Below, piece after piece: positions 46,091-55,808 of a stretch of DNA of 64,000 nt. Origin of the DNA: Ningiella ruwaisensis (GTDB taxonomy: Bacteria; Pseudomonadota; Gammaproteobacteria; Enterobacterales; Alteromonadaceae). The translations under genes were made by a program, and so were the position numbers. Under the pieces are notes generated by a model. The model had not been told where the DNA came from and did not search any database. It worked only from the letters and a program-made list of their open reading frames with translations. The stretch's first letter is position 1; every line of letters starts with the position of its first letter. Where the stretch lies: NCBI RefSeq assembly GCF_004798935.1, contig NZ_RAHT01000001.1, positions 248,001 to 312,000 of the forward strand, in the 5' to 3' direction.

Positions 46091-49000
46091 TTAGTCTAGC
46101 AGTAATGGCTTGATGGCCTGAAGTTGTTCACTTGCTTTGCTATCCAAAGGGCCTTTTGCTATCCATTGTGCAAACACATCTTCAGGCTCCGGCATGTTCT
46201 GCCCTTCTAACTTTGCCGCCATCAGTGCAAGTTGAACTTGTTTTTTCTCGCTTGAGTCAGGGCTGAGCTCACCATTTTTTGCTAATATGTCCAATGCATA
46301 AAAAAGGGCGTTCCTGTCCATGTCAGCCAATACAGGATAATTGGTGAAAGAAGAGCTACTTGAAGCAGTTTGTTTTGCAGCAAGCAGCGCAGTTTTATAT
46401 TTAGCCGGTAAATTATCGAAAGCGGCTTGGTCATTATCCTGCGCATCTGAAGATTGAGTATTTTTGAGCAACATGGACTGTATCACGGAAAATACCGTGT
46501 CCAACTGCTCTGATTTTTTCGCTTTTTCTGCAAGCATCAAATTTTCACTAATTTGAGTCTGTAAAGCTTTTAAGCGCCCCGACACTTTTGTAATCAGAGG
46601 TTTGGGCAAAGCATTTGCTTCCAAGCGCAAATGATCCAGACTTTCATTCAGTTGGTGGAGCCGGCTTAATTGCGCTTGGGTCTGATTATCTACATCACTA
46701 TCAGACCCACTTTTATCCGACTTTTCATCTATCTTTTCAATTCGCTGATCAAGCTCACTTTGCAAGGTTTCCAAGCGCGCCAAAAGTGAAGAATACTGCG
46801 CATCAACCGCGGCTTTATGCTCTTCATTTTGCTGTTTGAGTTGATTGAATATCTGATCGTTAGCTTTTCGAAAAGCATCCCAGAGCGTCTTGTCATGTTT
46901 CTTTCCGGCAAAACCAATTGTTTTCCAGGTTTGCTGTAAGGCTTTTGCCTGCTCGACTGCTTCTTGAATATCACTTAGCTCATTAAGCTTTTGCGCTTGT
47001 TTTATTAAACGCTCTTTGTGCGCCATGTTCTCGTTATATGATGCATGTATTTTGTCGTTCAAAGGTTTAATCGCTTGCAAATAATCCTTATGCAGCGTGC
47101 GCCTGACGTTTCTGTCAAGCTCACCAATATTGCGATACTCCTGAGTCAGGGCTTGCACGTGCTTATTTAATACCTGAATATCTTCCACATTTTCCAGCGC
47201 CTTAAGCGCTTCCATTAATTTAGCCACGGTAGCGGCATTATTTTCTCTTAGTTTTTCACGCGCTTTGAAATGCTCTCTGCATGGAGCGAAGGCTTGTTCA
47301 ATAAGTTGCTCAAACTTCTCATTAAGTGCGTCATCTTCTGACGTATTTAGTTTTCCCAACGAGCTGAATTGATGCCGTAGTTGCTTGACCTCTTCAGCGC
47401 GTTGCTCAACATCAAAAACTGCTTGAGTCTGTCCTTCCTGACCTTTAGCGTCTGTCTTATCCCTTGCAATATCATCATTTACGATGGCATCAAGACGGGC
47501 AATGATTTCTGGCTTTCGGGGAGCGGCAATGTATGACTGCCAGTCTTTTAAATCTTGAACGCTCTTTTGCGCCTGCTCATAGCGTTTAGTCAGGACCTTT
47601 GAAGGGGACTGCAAACTTTCAAATATCGATTGGGCGGCATGAAAAGTGCCAATGGCGGCTTTAAATTTACCTTGGTCCACTAAGCGTTTGACTGCACTTA
47701 GCTTTCCCATACAGCGCTTTTCAGTTTGCTTCTTTTCGGCAATAGCAGATTGTTTTGCCTGCTTATGACTATGAAGGAAGGTATTAAACTGCGCCTCGCG
47801 TTGTTCGCTTACCCCATCTGAAATTAAGGCCCTCATAAGAGCAATGCGCTCATCAAGGTTTACTGCTTCGTCTGTATCGTCTGTATCTTCAGCAAGTACA
47901 ACACCGTTCACCTCTTGCAAATATGCATCTAGCGCCTTATTGCGCTCAATATAATCAGGTAATGCTTCGAGGGCTTGGCGTTTGTCATCAAATTGCGCAA
48001 GCAGCTTCTTTGCCTCTTGTTTATGCGCAGCGGTACTCAAAGTCGCCTCATCAAAAAGCTTTAAATCATTCAGTTCAAGATGCAAATCGTTAATTGCGCT
48101 TGTTAATAAATCAATTTGAGAGTCTAACTGTTCATCAGAATCAGCATTAAGCAATATATCTATCTGCTGAAAAACAGTGCTCGCTCGCTCGCGAATATCT
48201 GCTATCGCATCGCTTATTCCTTTTAAATGCTGTTGTCCCATATAGTCAGCTTCAAGAGACGATAAACGCTTTTCTGCTTTCTCTTTTACATTCATATAGG
48301 TGGCAGTAATTTGAGAGCGTTCATCTTCTGATAAATACGAGAATTGGCTTTTGATTTGTTCAAATTCTTTAAGCAAGACATTTCGTTTTGTGTCGATATC
48401 AAGGTAGTCATTACTATCAGCAAGCGCCAAAAGCTTGCTATTGATGAGTTTTGCGCTTGCTCGGATTGCTATGGGCTTTTGCTTTTCGCTTTCGATTTCG
48501 CTTAGGATGTTCTCAATTCGCTCTCGCATGTTTGAAGAAGCTTCGCCTTTATGCATTCTCCTGAGCAGCTTTTCATAATCAATATTACGTTTGTCGTTGG
48601 CGTGCAGTATTTGTGAAAAGGCCTGCTCACTGAGTCTCTGAACAATCTTCAGCTTGAGCGATTCACTGGCGCGCTGCTCGTAAAACCTGCGCAACTCAGC
48701 TTCGTTGGCCAACTTGAACAAATTATCCAGTGCAAGTTCTTCAAACCTTAATAAACGGTCGCTTGAGAACAGAAGTGCTTTGGTCAGAACATGATGCCTA
48801 CCCTGATTAAACAGATCCTTAAAAAGTGTATCAGACACCGCATCGCCTGATTCCAATAAAAGCGGTAATTGACGCTCAGCATACACCTTTACGCCAGCAT
48901 GCATATGGTTTTCATAAGCTTTTAAATAAAGCGTAAAAGAATTCAAAGCATCAAGCGCTTTGATACTGACTTTTGCATCACTGTCGTTAAAGGCAAGCTC

Positions 49001-49114
49001 ATGCAGAATTTGCTTGTCCTTATCTACATTGGGATCAAGCGTATTAATAGCTTCTATTCGGGTTTGCGGGTCCTTAGACTGGTAGGCTTTTTTAAACAGT
49101 TTTTCAAATATCAT
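46091..49114 (-). CDS. DUF349 domain-containing coiled-coil protein
   Basis: This 1007-residue cytoplasmic protein is composed of helical repeats. HEAT-like repeats at the N-terminus (KDPQTRIEAINTLDP, DAKVSIKALDALNS) are followed by long coiled coils and repeated DUF349 units, seen as WKTIGFAGKKHDKTLWDAFRKANDQIFNQ and earlier as YRNIGELDRNVRRTLHKDYLQAIK. Function is unknown; DUF349 proteins are widespread in marine gammaproteobacteria beside yeaC and ansA. Start at the ATG at 49114, overlapping the yeaC stop by 11 bases (ATGATATTTGA); the frame extends 34 codons upstream inside yeaC without support. Confidence 0.9.
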   Translation of the reverse strand: MIFEKLFKKAYQSKDPQTRIEAINTLDPNVDKDKQILHELAFNDSDAKVSIKALDALNSFTLYLKAYENHMHAGVKVYAERQLPLLLESGDAVSDTLFKDLFNQGRHHVLTKALLFSSDRLLRFEELALDNLFKLANEAELRRFYEQRASESLKLKIVQRLSEQAFSQILHANDKRNIDYEKLLRRMHKGEASSNMRERIENILSEIESEKQKPIAIRASAKLINSKLLALADSNDYLDIDTKRNVLLKEFEQIKSQFSYLSEDERSQITATYMNVKEKAEKRLSSLEADYMGQQHLKGISDAIADIRERASTVFQQIDILLNADSDEQLDSQIDLLTSAINDLHLELNDLKLFDEATLSTAAHKQEAKKLLAQFDDKRQALEALPDYIERNKALDAYLQEVNGVVLAEDTDDTDEAVNLDERIALMRALISDGVSEQREAQFNTFLHSHKQAKQSAIAEKKQTEKRCMGKLSAVKRLVDQGKFKAAIGTFHAAQSIFESLQSPSKVLTKRYEQAQKSVQDLKDWQSYIAAPRKPEIIARLDAIVNDDIARDKTDAKGQEGQTQAVFDVEQRAEEVKQLRHQFSSLGKLNTSEDDALNEKFEQLIEQAFAPCREHFKAREKLRENNAATVAKLMEALKALENVEDIQVLNKHVQALTQEYRNIGELDRNVRRTLHKDYLQAIKPLNDKIHASYNENMAHKERLIKQAQKLNELSDIQEAVEQAKALQQTWKTIGFAGKKHDKTLWDAFRKANDQIFNQLKQQNEEHKAAVDAQYSSLLARLETLQSELDQRIEKIDEKSDKSGSDSDVDNQTQAQLSRLHQLNESLDHLRLEANALPKPLITKVSGRLKALQTQISENLMLAEKAKKSEQLDTVFSVIQSMLLKNTQSSDAQDNDQAAFDNLPAKYKTALLAAKQTASSSSSFTNYPVLADMDRNALFYALDILAKNGELSPDSSEKKQVQLALMAAKLEGQNMPEPEDVFAQWIAKGPLDSKASEQLQAIKPLLLD

Positions 49115-49397
49115 CGTTTTTAAACCGAGCGATAGGCGTTTCATTGGATTTTTCTTGCTTAAGTTCTTGCTGGAGCTGAGCACGGCTTTTTTGAATAATT
49201 TCGCCGTTTTTTCCAACGGTCATATGTTCTTCTGTCTGCGAAACTTTCGCTTGATATAAAAGAACCGCTTGCATCGCATTTTCGCGCTGCTCATTGCTCA
49301 ATTTATTGCCGTCAGGCCACTTACCTGTCTCCACTGCATTGCGCAAATTCTCGTACACCTGCGGCGTCATAGCCGCAACTAGTTGCTCAACTTCCAC
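49104..49397 (-). CDS. yeaC: YeaC family protein (DUF1315)
   Basis: This 97-residue protein matches E. coli YeaC in pattern: MTPQVYENLRNAVETGKWPDG, LSNEQRENAMQAVLLYQAK and EEHMTVGKNGEIIQKSRAQL. The function is unknown; the protein is small, soluble and acidic. It is 10-20 residues longer at the C-terminus than E. coli YeaC. It overlaps the DUF349 gene by 11 bases and follows the zinc-ribbon gene by 33 bases, forming a conserved-looking operon with ansA. Confidence 0.92.
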   Translation of the reverse strand: MEVEQLVAAMTPQVYENLRNAVETGKWPDGNKLSNEQRENAMQAVLLYQAKVSQTEEHMTVGKNGEIIQKSRAQLQQELKQEKSNETPIARFKNDDI

Positions 49398-49430
49398 TTC
49401 ACTTTTCCTCTTCGCAGGACTTGACCTGAC

Positions 49431-49763
49431 TTAACCTCGTTTCGCAAGCGTTATTCTGACTCGGTTAATGGCATACCATATGAAACCTAGCGCTGCGACA
49501 CCAACTGACAAATTATACATTAATAAACCTTCTTCAGTGTCAGGAAAATCGCCCATAAATGTGAAATATGCGCCAACGATGAAAATCAAAATAGCAAACA
49601 TGCTCTGGTTTTGTAACTTATGCAGTTTTTGATATCGAGCATGGCTTAATTTACGCTGAATATCTTCCGCCGTCGCATTACCAAATTCCAAATTACAGTG
49701 CGGACAGGTTTTTACTTTGTCTGATATAGGTTTAGAACATGCAGGACAATTCGTAATTGCCAT
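49431..49763 (-). CDS. Zinc-ribbon membrane protein
   Basis: This 110-residue protein starts with a zinc ribbon (CPACSKPISDKVKTCPHC, two CxxC pairs at about residues 6-9 and 19-22). A basic region follows, then two membrane helices (about 53-70 and 82-100). It is typical of small zinc-ribbon-2TM proteins with unknown function. It is the first gene of the probable operon zinc-ribbon protein, yeaC, DUF349, ansA. The upstream gap (49764-49996) holds the terminator of the symporter gene. Confidence 0.85.
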   Translation of the reverse strand: MAITNCPACSKPISDKVKTCPHCNLEFGNATAEDIQRKLSHARYQKLHKLQNQSMFAILIFIVGAYFTFMGDFPDTEEGLLMYNLSVGVAALGFIWYAINRVRITLAKRG

Positions 49764-49935
49764 CTAAGCCCCCTTGAATATAAAAATGTAAACGTAAATA
49801 CAGATTTTACTATGTTCGCTCTTTGCTGTCAGGTTATTGCTTTTTAGAAAATGATATGCGCGTCTTAAGCTGTGCGCAAAGGCAGTGCTAAGAACTCGGG
49901 CGAAACATCAGTGCAATCCATATGGCTTAAAAAGA

Positions 49936-49964
49936 AAAGGTTAACCGTTTAATGGTTAACCTTT
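49936..49964 (-). terminator. Intrinsic terminator after the alanine symporter gene
   Basis: AAAGGTTAACC and GGTTAACCTTT are a perfect 11-bp stem with a 7-base loop. On the minus strand it is followed by TTTTCTTTTT, 33 bases past the stop of the symporter gene. Confidence 0.88.
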
Positions 49965-49996
49965 GCTAGGGTCTGATGATCTTATATGAAAATGTC

Positions 49997-51661
49997 TCAG
50001 GGTTTGTTCACTTTCTGCCAGTAATCGTTCACAGTCTGCTTCATTTCTTTTCTAAGGAGCATGATGCCGAAGAGATTGGGCAAAGTCATCACCACAATGG
50101 CAACCGCAGAGAGCGCCCATACCAGCGTCGTGTCTGAAATCGCCGCCCAGAAAAATCCTGCGACATAAATCACGCGATACGGCATTACCGATGCTGGTCC
50201 TAAAAGATAAGTCATCGCCCTATCGCCGTAATACGACCATGCAATAGCAGTAGAAAACGCGAATAGCATCAGTCCAACCGATACTATGTATTTGCCATAT
50301 TCACCAAACCAGCCTTTGGTGAATGCAATAGCGGTGAGGCTTGCTGAATGCACCAGTGATTTGCCAGACACCACAATATTGTCACGAGATATTTCACCAT
50401 TGACAATATTAAGGGTCCCCGTGAATACATCATCAACCGATCCAACATGATAGCTTACATCCTCAGCCAATGAGCGGGCATTAATCAAAGTGTATCCACC
50501 TGTAACCGCTACACCATTCACGACTTTTATCTCACCGGTATACTCAATGACTTTTGCATCTTCATACTCATTTAAAAACTTGTAAAGTGCAGTCACATCA
50601 TCCTGATTGCTTTCAATATATTCGCCCTGGATGAACTTCATGTCAGAACGGTCGAACACATTTTCGTGCTTTTGATTCCACACGCCGGATGAGAGAATGA
50701 CCAAACCGGTGATCGTACAAATAATGATGGTATCGATGAAAGGTTCAAGAATGGATACCATCCCTTCTGAGCAGGGCTCTTTTGTTTTTGCAGCAGCATG
50801 TGCAATAGGGGCTGAACCCTGTCCGGCTTCGTTTGAGAATAAGCCTCTGTTCACACCACGGTTAAAAGCATAAGCTAGTGATGCACCTAAAAAGCCTCCC
50901 GCTGCGGCTGAGCCTGTAAACGCATCGCCAATGATAGCGGCAAACGCTGGCCCAATATTTTCAGCATTGGCAAAAATAACGGCGAATGCACCAACGATGT
51001 AAACCACGGCCATAAACGGCACAATTTTAGAGGTAACGGCTGCAATGCGTTTTATACCGCCAAGGATAACAAGCCCTAAAAGAACCGCTAACACACCGCC
51101 GACTATGGCAGGCGAAAAGCCAAACGTGGATTCGATACTGGTAGCAATACCGTTACTTTGCGGCAAGTTTCCGGTTCCAAAGGAGGATATAACGGTGGCA
51201 ATTGCAAAGGCGACGGCCAACCATTTCATATTTAGTCGACGGTCCATGTAATACATCGGGCCACCTGCCATAGTGCCATCATCGGTTTTAACACGATATT
51301 TGTGTGATAAAGTCACTTCAACAAACTTGGTCGTCATACCGAAAAACGCGGTTGCCCACATCCAAAATAGCGCAGCCGGTCCACCTAGAAAGATGGCAAA
51401 GGCAACACCGCTAATGTTACCGGTGCCAACCGTACCTGAAAGGGCGGTAGTTAAACTTTGAAAGTGAGTTGTATCACCTGGTTCATCGCCTTTATCGAAC
51501 TTACCGGTAACGACTTTCCATGCATGTTTGAAATAACGAATTTGCGGAAATTTAAGGTAGACTGTAAAAAACGCCCCCACGCCTAACAAGACATAGGGGA
51601 ACCATTTTGCACCGCCCAGATAGCCGTCTAAGGTGTTAAAAAAATCCAGTAGAGCATCCAC
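49997..51661 (-). CDS. Alanine:cation symporter family (AGCS) protein
   Basis: This 554-residue polytopic transporter takes up alanine, glycine or similar amino acids with Na+ or H+. Family features are [77 protein letters not shown] and [12 protein letters not shown]. It is about 100 residues longer than usual because of a hydrophilic insert (about 330-437), between the helix ending [10 protein letters not shown] and [11 protein letters not shown], which would lie outside the membrane. The insert is strand-rich ([13 protein letters not shown]) and is seen in many marine relatives. A terminator follows at 49936-49964. Confidence 0.93.
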   Translation of the reverse strand: MDALLDFFNTLDGYLGGAKWFPYVLLGVGAFFTVYLKFPQIRYFKHAWKVVTGKFDKGDEPGDTTHFQSLTTALSGTVGTGNISGVAFAIFLGGPAALFWMWATAFFGMTTKFVEVTLSHKYRVKTDDGTMAGGPMYYMDRRLNMKWLAVAFAIATVISSFGTGNLPQSNGIATSIESTFGFSPAIVGGVLAVLLGLVILGGIKRIAAVTSKIVPFMAVVYIVGAFAVIFANAENIGPAFAAIIGDAFTGSAAAGGFLGASLAYAFNRGVNRGLFSNEAGQGSAPIAHAAAKTKEPCSEGMVSILEPFIDTIIICTITGLVILSSGVWNQKHENVFDRSDMKFIQGEYIESNQDDVTALYKFLNEYEDAKVIEYTGEIKVVNGVAVTGGYTLINARSLAEDVSYHVGSVDDVFTGTLNIVNGEISRDNIVVSGKSLVHSASLTAIAFTKGWFGEYGKYIVSVGLMLFAFSTAIAWSYYGDRAMTYLLGPASVMPYRVIYVAGFFWAAISDTTLVWALSAVAIVVMTLPNLFGIMLLRKEMKQTVNDYWQKVNKP

Positions 51662-51794
51662 GTTGATTGTTCCTTTTTTGTTGTTTTAATTTTTACTTTC
51701 TACGTTTTGAACGTGATAAAAACATACCTTGCCACGATAGCCCGTGCTTTGTCACTTGTTTTATCGCAAAGCCAGTTTTATCGCAAAGCTGAAT

Positions 51795-52955
51795 TTATCG
51801 CAAATGCGGGCTCACGGCACGGATAGCTACAAGCAAGTCTTCCCCTAGCTGCTGACAACGAACAGGAGACCATCCAAAGCTGGCATCGGGCAAATCTGCA
51901 TTGTCTTTGAACGGCATTTCAAGGGTATAAGATAAACACTTAAATTGATGGCCCACTGCATTACAGGCAATCGTCAGATTTGCTTCGCCCTTCGGATCTT
52001 TGGGATAGCCGTGAGTATCCTGAAACTCTGGAGTAGTTGCCATTAAGCTGGCTTTAAAGATATTTTCCAGGTTCTCTATACGCGAATCATAATCAGGATT
52101 ACCCTCTGTTCCAGCAACAAAGTTATAGGGCAATGCTTCGTCGCCGTGAATATCGAGGAATAAATCCACACCAGTTTCTTTCATTTTATTTAGTACGTGA
52201 AACACTTCAGGGCTGCGATCCAGACTGGGGCTTTCCCACTCTCGATTTAAATTTGCGCCCACTGCGTTAGTGCGTAGATGGCCACGATACGCCCCGTCGG
52301 GATTCATGTTCGGCACAATATAAAAAACATTGTCATTCAACAAAGCTCGCGCAAGCCCATCATCTTCATCCAGGAGGCGACCTAATAAGCCTTCAATCAA
52401 CCATTCTGCCATGGTTTCACCAGGATGCTGGCGAGCCGTGATCCAAATACGATTTTTGGTCGAGGAGGCGCTTGAATCTATACTTTGTGTTTCGTCATCC
52501 AGGGTACCTACCACCAACAAGTTCATCTCGCGCCCATCAATTGTCAGCCCTAAACATTCGTGCCGACAGTCAAAGGCCATCTGTGCTTTTGCTATCAGAT
52601 TTAAATGCTGCTCGTAGCTGTAAGGTGCAAAATAGGCAAAGTAAACGCTGTCATACTCAGGAGTGAAATCGATACAAAGCGTATCACCATCAAACTGAGT
52701 ATCTACTCTAAACCATTCTTCCCGGTCGTAGGATGCGACTGCCTGATAACCCTCCCATCCGTCAGGATAAGCGGATTTTGCCAAGTCATTAATAAAAAGT
52801 TTATGCTCAACAAAGGGTTGCGAATGAAGCTTGAAGTGAAACCATTGATAAAAGTCTGATTGATTGTCTTTGCGAATACTTAGCTGAATATTTTCAGGTG
52901 ATTCAGCACGTATAACATGAATGTTACCACTGTCGAACTGGCTATTTATTATCAT
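51795..52955 (-). CDS. M14-family zinc carboxypeptidase (cytosolic carboxypeptidase-like)
   Basis: This 386-residue protein has an N-terminal beta-rich domain followed by an M14 peptidase domain. ARQHPGETMAEWLIEG (HxxE zinc ligands), NPDGAYRGHLRTNAVGANLNREW, DLFLDIHGDEALPYNF (third zinc His) and YTLEMPFKDN (catalytic Glu) are visible. It resembles the cytosolic carboxypeptidase/AGBL-like group. It probably trims C-terminal residues from peptides or proteins; the substrate is unknown. No signal peptide. I start at the ATG at 52955 (AAGGGC site); the longer frame to 53039 would run into the palindromic element at 53018-53130. Confidence 0.9.
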   Translation of the reverse strand: MIINSQFDSGNIHVIRAESPENIQLSIRKDNQSDFYQWFHFKLHSQPFVEHKLFINDLAKSAYPDGWEGYQAVASYDREEWFRVDTQFDGDTLCIDFTPEYDSVYFAYFAPYSYEQHLNLIAKAQMAFDCRHECLGLTIDGREMNLLVVGTLDDETQSIDSSASSTKNRIWITARQHPGETMAEWLIEGLLGRLLDEDDGLARALLNDNVFYIVPNMNPDGAYRGHLRTNAVGANLNREWESPSLDRSPEVFHVLNKMKETGVDLFLDIHGDEALPYNFVAGTEGNPDYDSRIENLENIFKASLMATTPEFQDTHGYPKDPKGEANLTIACNAVGHQFKCLSYTLEMPFKDNADLPDASFGWSPVRCQQLGEDLLVAIRAVSPHLR

Positions 52956-53017
52956 TTTTTTGCCCTTGTGCAATTTTGTGGCGGGTTGATTGATTAGCAG
53001 CAGCTCAGACATCGCTA

Positions 53018-53130
53018 AACAAGGAGAGCTATCCACCAAAATAAAGACGCTTCGAGCTCATCCATGAGTCGCTTGGCAAAAAACATCCATGTTTTTTGAC
53101 ACTTTATTTTGGTGAATAGCTCTCCTTGTT
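53018..53130. repeat. 113-bp palindromic element with 29-bp inverted arms and nested hairpins
   Basis: The arms at 53018-53046 and 53102-53130 are reverse complements at 28 of 29 positions (one C/T difference). The 55-base interior holds two smaller hairpins: CTCATCCATGAG at 53057-53068, and CAAAAAACA-TCCA-TGTTTTTTG at 53077-53098. It sits between the 3' end of the long GAPDH gene and the start of the M14 peptidase gene. It may be a MITE- or REP-like repeat, an mRNA leader structure for the M14 gene, or both. Only one copy is in the window. Confidence 0.75.
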
Positions 53131-53213
53131 CTCATGTCTTCACGCGCCGAAACAAATCAATTGGCCGTATTTATGTGTCTTGAAGATGATAACCTATTTA
53201 GCGCCTGCGTAAC

Positions 53214-53243
53214 AAAAAAATGCCTCAACATTGTGAGGCATTT
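53214..53243 (-). terminator. Intrinsic terminator after the long GAPDH gene
   Basis: On the minus strand AAATGCCTCA-CAATGT-TGAGGCATTT is a 10-bp stem followed by seven Ts, 35 bases past the stop of the GAPDH gene at 53278. Confidence 0.88.
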
Positions 53244-53277
53244 AAGTGTTCTTATCAAAGCACTATTATGGCGACAG

Positions 53278-54738
53278 CTATGCCGGAAGCGTAGGTATTT
53301 TTACACCTGCCATATCGCGTACCACCCGCATTACCTGGCAGCTGTAACCAAACTCATTGTCGTACCACAAGTAAAGTGTAGCGCGATCATGGGCCACAAT
53401 AGTGGCTTGCGAGTCGACAACGGAGGCCGCTCGGGCGCCAACCAAATCCGTAGACACGATTTCTTTCGATGCCGTAAAATCAATTTGATGCTGTAAGTCT
53501 GAAAATAAAGAGGTACGTTGCAAGTATTGGTTCAATTCCTCTTTGCTTAATTCCGTGTTCAAATTTAGATTCAATATTGCCATCGAAACGTTTGGCGTGG
53601 GCACGCGTATGGCATTTCCTGTCAGTTTACCTTCTAACTGAGGATAGGCTTTTGCTACAGCCTTAGCCGCTCCGGTTTCTGTAATTACCATATTAAGAGG
53701 AGCTGAGCGCCCTCGCCTGTCGGCTTTATGATAATTGTCGATAAGATTTTGATCGTTAGTAAAGGCATGCACCGTCTCAACATGCCCGCTTTTAATGCCG
53801 TAGGCTTCATCAAGCGCTTTTAAAACCGGAGTAATTGCATTTGTTGTGCAGCTTGCTGCCGATAAAATAGTATCGTCTTGTGCAATATCATGATGATTCA
53901 CGCCATGAACGATGTTTTTAATATCGCCTTTGCCTGGCGCAGTTAGCAAAACCTTCGCGGCCCCTTTCGCTTTTAAATGTTGAGATAAGCCGTCTCGGTC
54001 GCGCCACATACCAGTATTATCCACTACTATCGCATTTTGAATGCCATATTGCGTATAGTCGACCTCACTGGGGTGATTAGCATAAATAACCTGAATAAAG
54101 CTGCCATTCGCTTTGATGGCTTTTCTTTCATTGTCAACGGTAATGCTTCCGTTAAACGGGCCGTGGACAGAATCGCGACGAAGCAAACTGGCCCGCTTTT
54201 CTAAATCCCCCTCTCTTCCCCCTCTTACCACAATGGCACGTAAACGAAGCTTGTTACTTTGTCCCTGACGTTCAATCAACAACCTTGCCAGAAGTCGACC
54301 AATTCGGCCAAAACCATATAGCACCACATCTCGCGGCGCTTGCTCATCCGTTTTATTTGCAACACTCGCCAAAGCCTTATCTAAAAAATGCTGTAGATCT
54401 GCGCCGTCTTTTGCATCCGATGCTTTTTTATTTGAATAATGATATTCGTAGGCCAGTTTTCCAATATCAATTTCCGCAGGAGAAAGCGTCATTTTGCTTA
54501 TGGCCTCAAGAACAGGGAAGCTTTCACGCAATCGAAGCTTAACGCCTTCAAAAAGACGTACGGTGCGGTGCGCTTTTATCACGTCTATCGCACTTGCATT
54601 TAAAAGCGTTCTGCCATAAAGCGTGACTTCAACCGCATGATTACGGTAAAGACTACCAATAATGGGTAACATCCGCTCGGCATAATCCTGACGCTCTTGC
54701 CAACTGTTTTGAAGAACTTGTTCAAAAGGCTGATTCAT
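53278..54738 (-). CDS. Glyceraldehyde-3-phosphate dehydrogenase, long form with N-terminal extension
   Basis: This 486-residue GAPDH family protein is longer than the usual 330, with a helical extension of about 135 residues before the Rossmann motif VLYGFGRIGR (about 139-148). The catalytic block SCTTN (Cys297) and the His-containing ETVHAFTNDQ, plus DRRGRSAPLNMV and WYDNEFGYS, are intact. It should oxidise G3P or run the reverse reaction; cofactor preference cannot be read. It is a paralogue of gapA (62882-63877), about 8 kb away. It is a single gene with its own terminator and a 426-base upstream region. Confidence 0.92.
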   Translation of the reverse strand: MNQPFEQVLQNSWQERQDYAERMLPIIGSLYRNHAVEVTLYGRTLLNASAIDVIKAHRTVRLFEGVKLRLRESFPVLEAISKMTLSPAEIDIGKLAYEYHYSNKKASDAKDGADLQHFLDKALASVANKTDEQAPRDVVLYGFGRIGRLLARLLIERQGQSNKLRLRAIVVRGGREGDLEKRASLLRRDSVHGPFNGSITVDNERKAIKANGSFIQVIYANHPSEVDYTQYGIQNAIVVDNTGMWRDRDGLSQHLKAKGAAKVLLTAPGKGDIKNIVHGVNHHDIAQDDTILSAASCTTNAITPVLKALDEAYGIKSGHVETVHAFTNDQNLIDNYHKADRRGRSAPLNMVITETGAAKAVAKAYPQLEGKLTGNAIRVPTPNVSMAILNLNLNTELSKEELNQYLQRTSLFSDLQHQIDFTASKEIVSTDLVGARAASVVDSQATIVAHDRATLYLWYDNEFGYSCQVMRVVRDMAGVKIPTLPA

Positions 54739-55164
54739 TCCAATTTTCCTGCAAATTAAGATAAAAACTCATTGAATAAATAAGAGAAAGTGCTTGGCAA
54801 ACTGACAGACTTACATATCTGCTTGCCAAAATCTGCGCGCATTCTATGCAAAAATTGATGTGATGCCAAATTGGTGAAAACTTTCATTTTTAATTACAAA
54901 CATGACTAAACGGAAAAAAACATTGTAAATAAACGCCAATATTCATTTACAGCGGTGTTTAGTTACTACAAGCGATGAACAAGCGCAAAGAAAACGCGAA
55001 ATCTATCCAATAATCTGAAAGAAACTTTCAGAATAAGAATCTTTAAATGTATAAAGTTAAGACCATTGTATGACTTCCCAGTAACGCAACAAGGGTGACG
55101 CAAGAGGGGTGAGACAAAAACAGTGACGTAAAAATGTAGAGTAAAAAGAGTGAGTCAAACGGCT
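54739..55164. other. Intergenic region upstream of the long GAPDH gene
   Basis: These 426 bases hold no convincing gene. They contain a TGTAAAT(N14)ATTTACA inverted repeat at 54924-54951 and a short hairpin, CTGAAAG-AAA-CTTTCAG at 55015-55031. They also contain only a half HexR-like site (AATTACA, about 54892-54898). They must include the minus-strand promoter for the GAPDH gene. A weak terminator for msrB may be the CTGAAAG hairpin. Confidence 0.5.
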
Positions 55165-55365
55165 CTAGAGAAGCGCAAGCGTCTGACGAAAAGGATCATC
55201 ATTTTCTATTCGTCGCAATATGTCGGCATTGGGTAGCGAGTTTTTGCTTATCCATTTCAATAGCGAACTTTCACAAGCGCAATACAAAATATCCAAGGAA
55301 AGTCTATCTCTCCCGTAAATCCCCCGATGAATAATATTCGCAGCAAGTCTATTTCTCGCCTTCAA
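55165..55365 (-). CDS. Possible small protein, translationally coupled to msrB
   Basis: This 66-residue frame starts with TTG at 55365, overlapping the last 17 bases of msrB. The composition looks protein-like (GRDRLSLDILYCACESSLLKWI) but no family is recognised and no ribosome site is visible. It may be a small gene, a remnant of one, or chance. I rate it weak. Confidence 0.25.
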   Translation of the reverse strand: MKARNRLAANIIHRGIYGRDRLSLDILYCACESSLLKWISKNSLPNADILRRIENDDPFRQTLALL

Positions 55366-55759
55366 ATTGCAAGGATACTGAATTTACGCAGTAACGTTTT
55401 CCGGTAGGTGCAGGTCCGTCTTCAAACACGTGTCCTAAATGAGCGTTGCAATGTTTACACAAGATTTCGATGCGTGACATGCCGTGACTATTATCCTGCT
55501 GATACACCACGTTAGCTTCATCACTTTGCTCATAAAATGAGGGCCAGCCGCAGCCAGAATCATATTTGGCGCCGGAATCAAACAACTTGGCCCCACAGCA
55601 TTTACATAAATAATTGCCTGTGGCTTTGTTGTTCAAGTACTCGCCAGTGTAGGGGCGTTCGGTGCCTTTCTGACGAGTAACGCGAAACTCTTCGTCGGAT
55701 AGCTTGCTGCGATAGTGTTCATCATTTTTTAGCATTTCGCCTTGCTTACTGTCGCTCAT
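55349..55759 (-). CDS. msrB: Peptide methionine sulfoxide reductase B
   Basis: This 136-residue protein reduces methionine-R-sulfoxide in proteins. Zinc is held by CxxC pairs (C52/C55 and C101/C104), and the catalytic Cys124 is in RYCVNS. GWPSFYE and HLGHVFEDGP are the family blocks. No signal peptide, so cytoplasmic. It is 49 bases downstream of glgX on the same strand and may be read through from the glycogen operon, though its role is unrelated. Confidence 0.96.
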   Translation of the reverse strand: MSDSKQGEMLKNDEHYRSKLSDEEFRVTRQKGTERPYTGEYLNNKATGNYLCKCCGAKLFDSGAKYDSGCGWPSFYEQSDEANVVYQQDNSHGMSRIEILCKHCNAHLGHVFEDGPAPTGKRYCVNSVSLQFEGEK

Positions 55760-55808
55760 CTTTTCACCTCGTACTTATTACCTGTCCATTGCTGCCAGAT
55801 AAGTTTAG

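Noticed and set aside
54892-54951. Possible HexR or TyrR site upstream of the long GAPDH gene
   Set aside because: Only one good HexR half-site (AATTACA), and the TGTAAAT/ATTTACA repeat has a 14-base spacer, unlike either regulator; not called as an operator.
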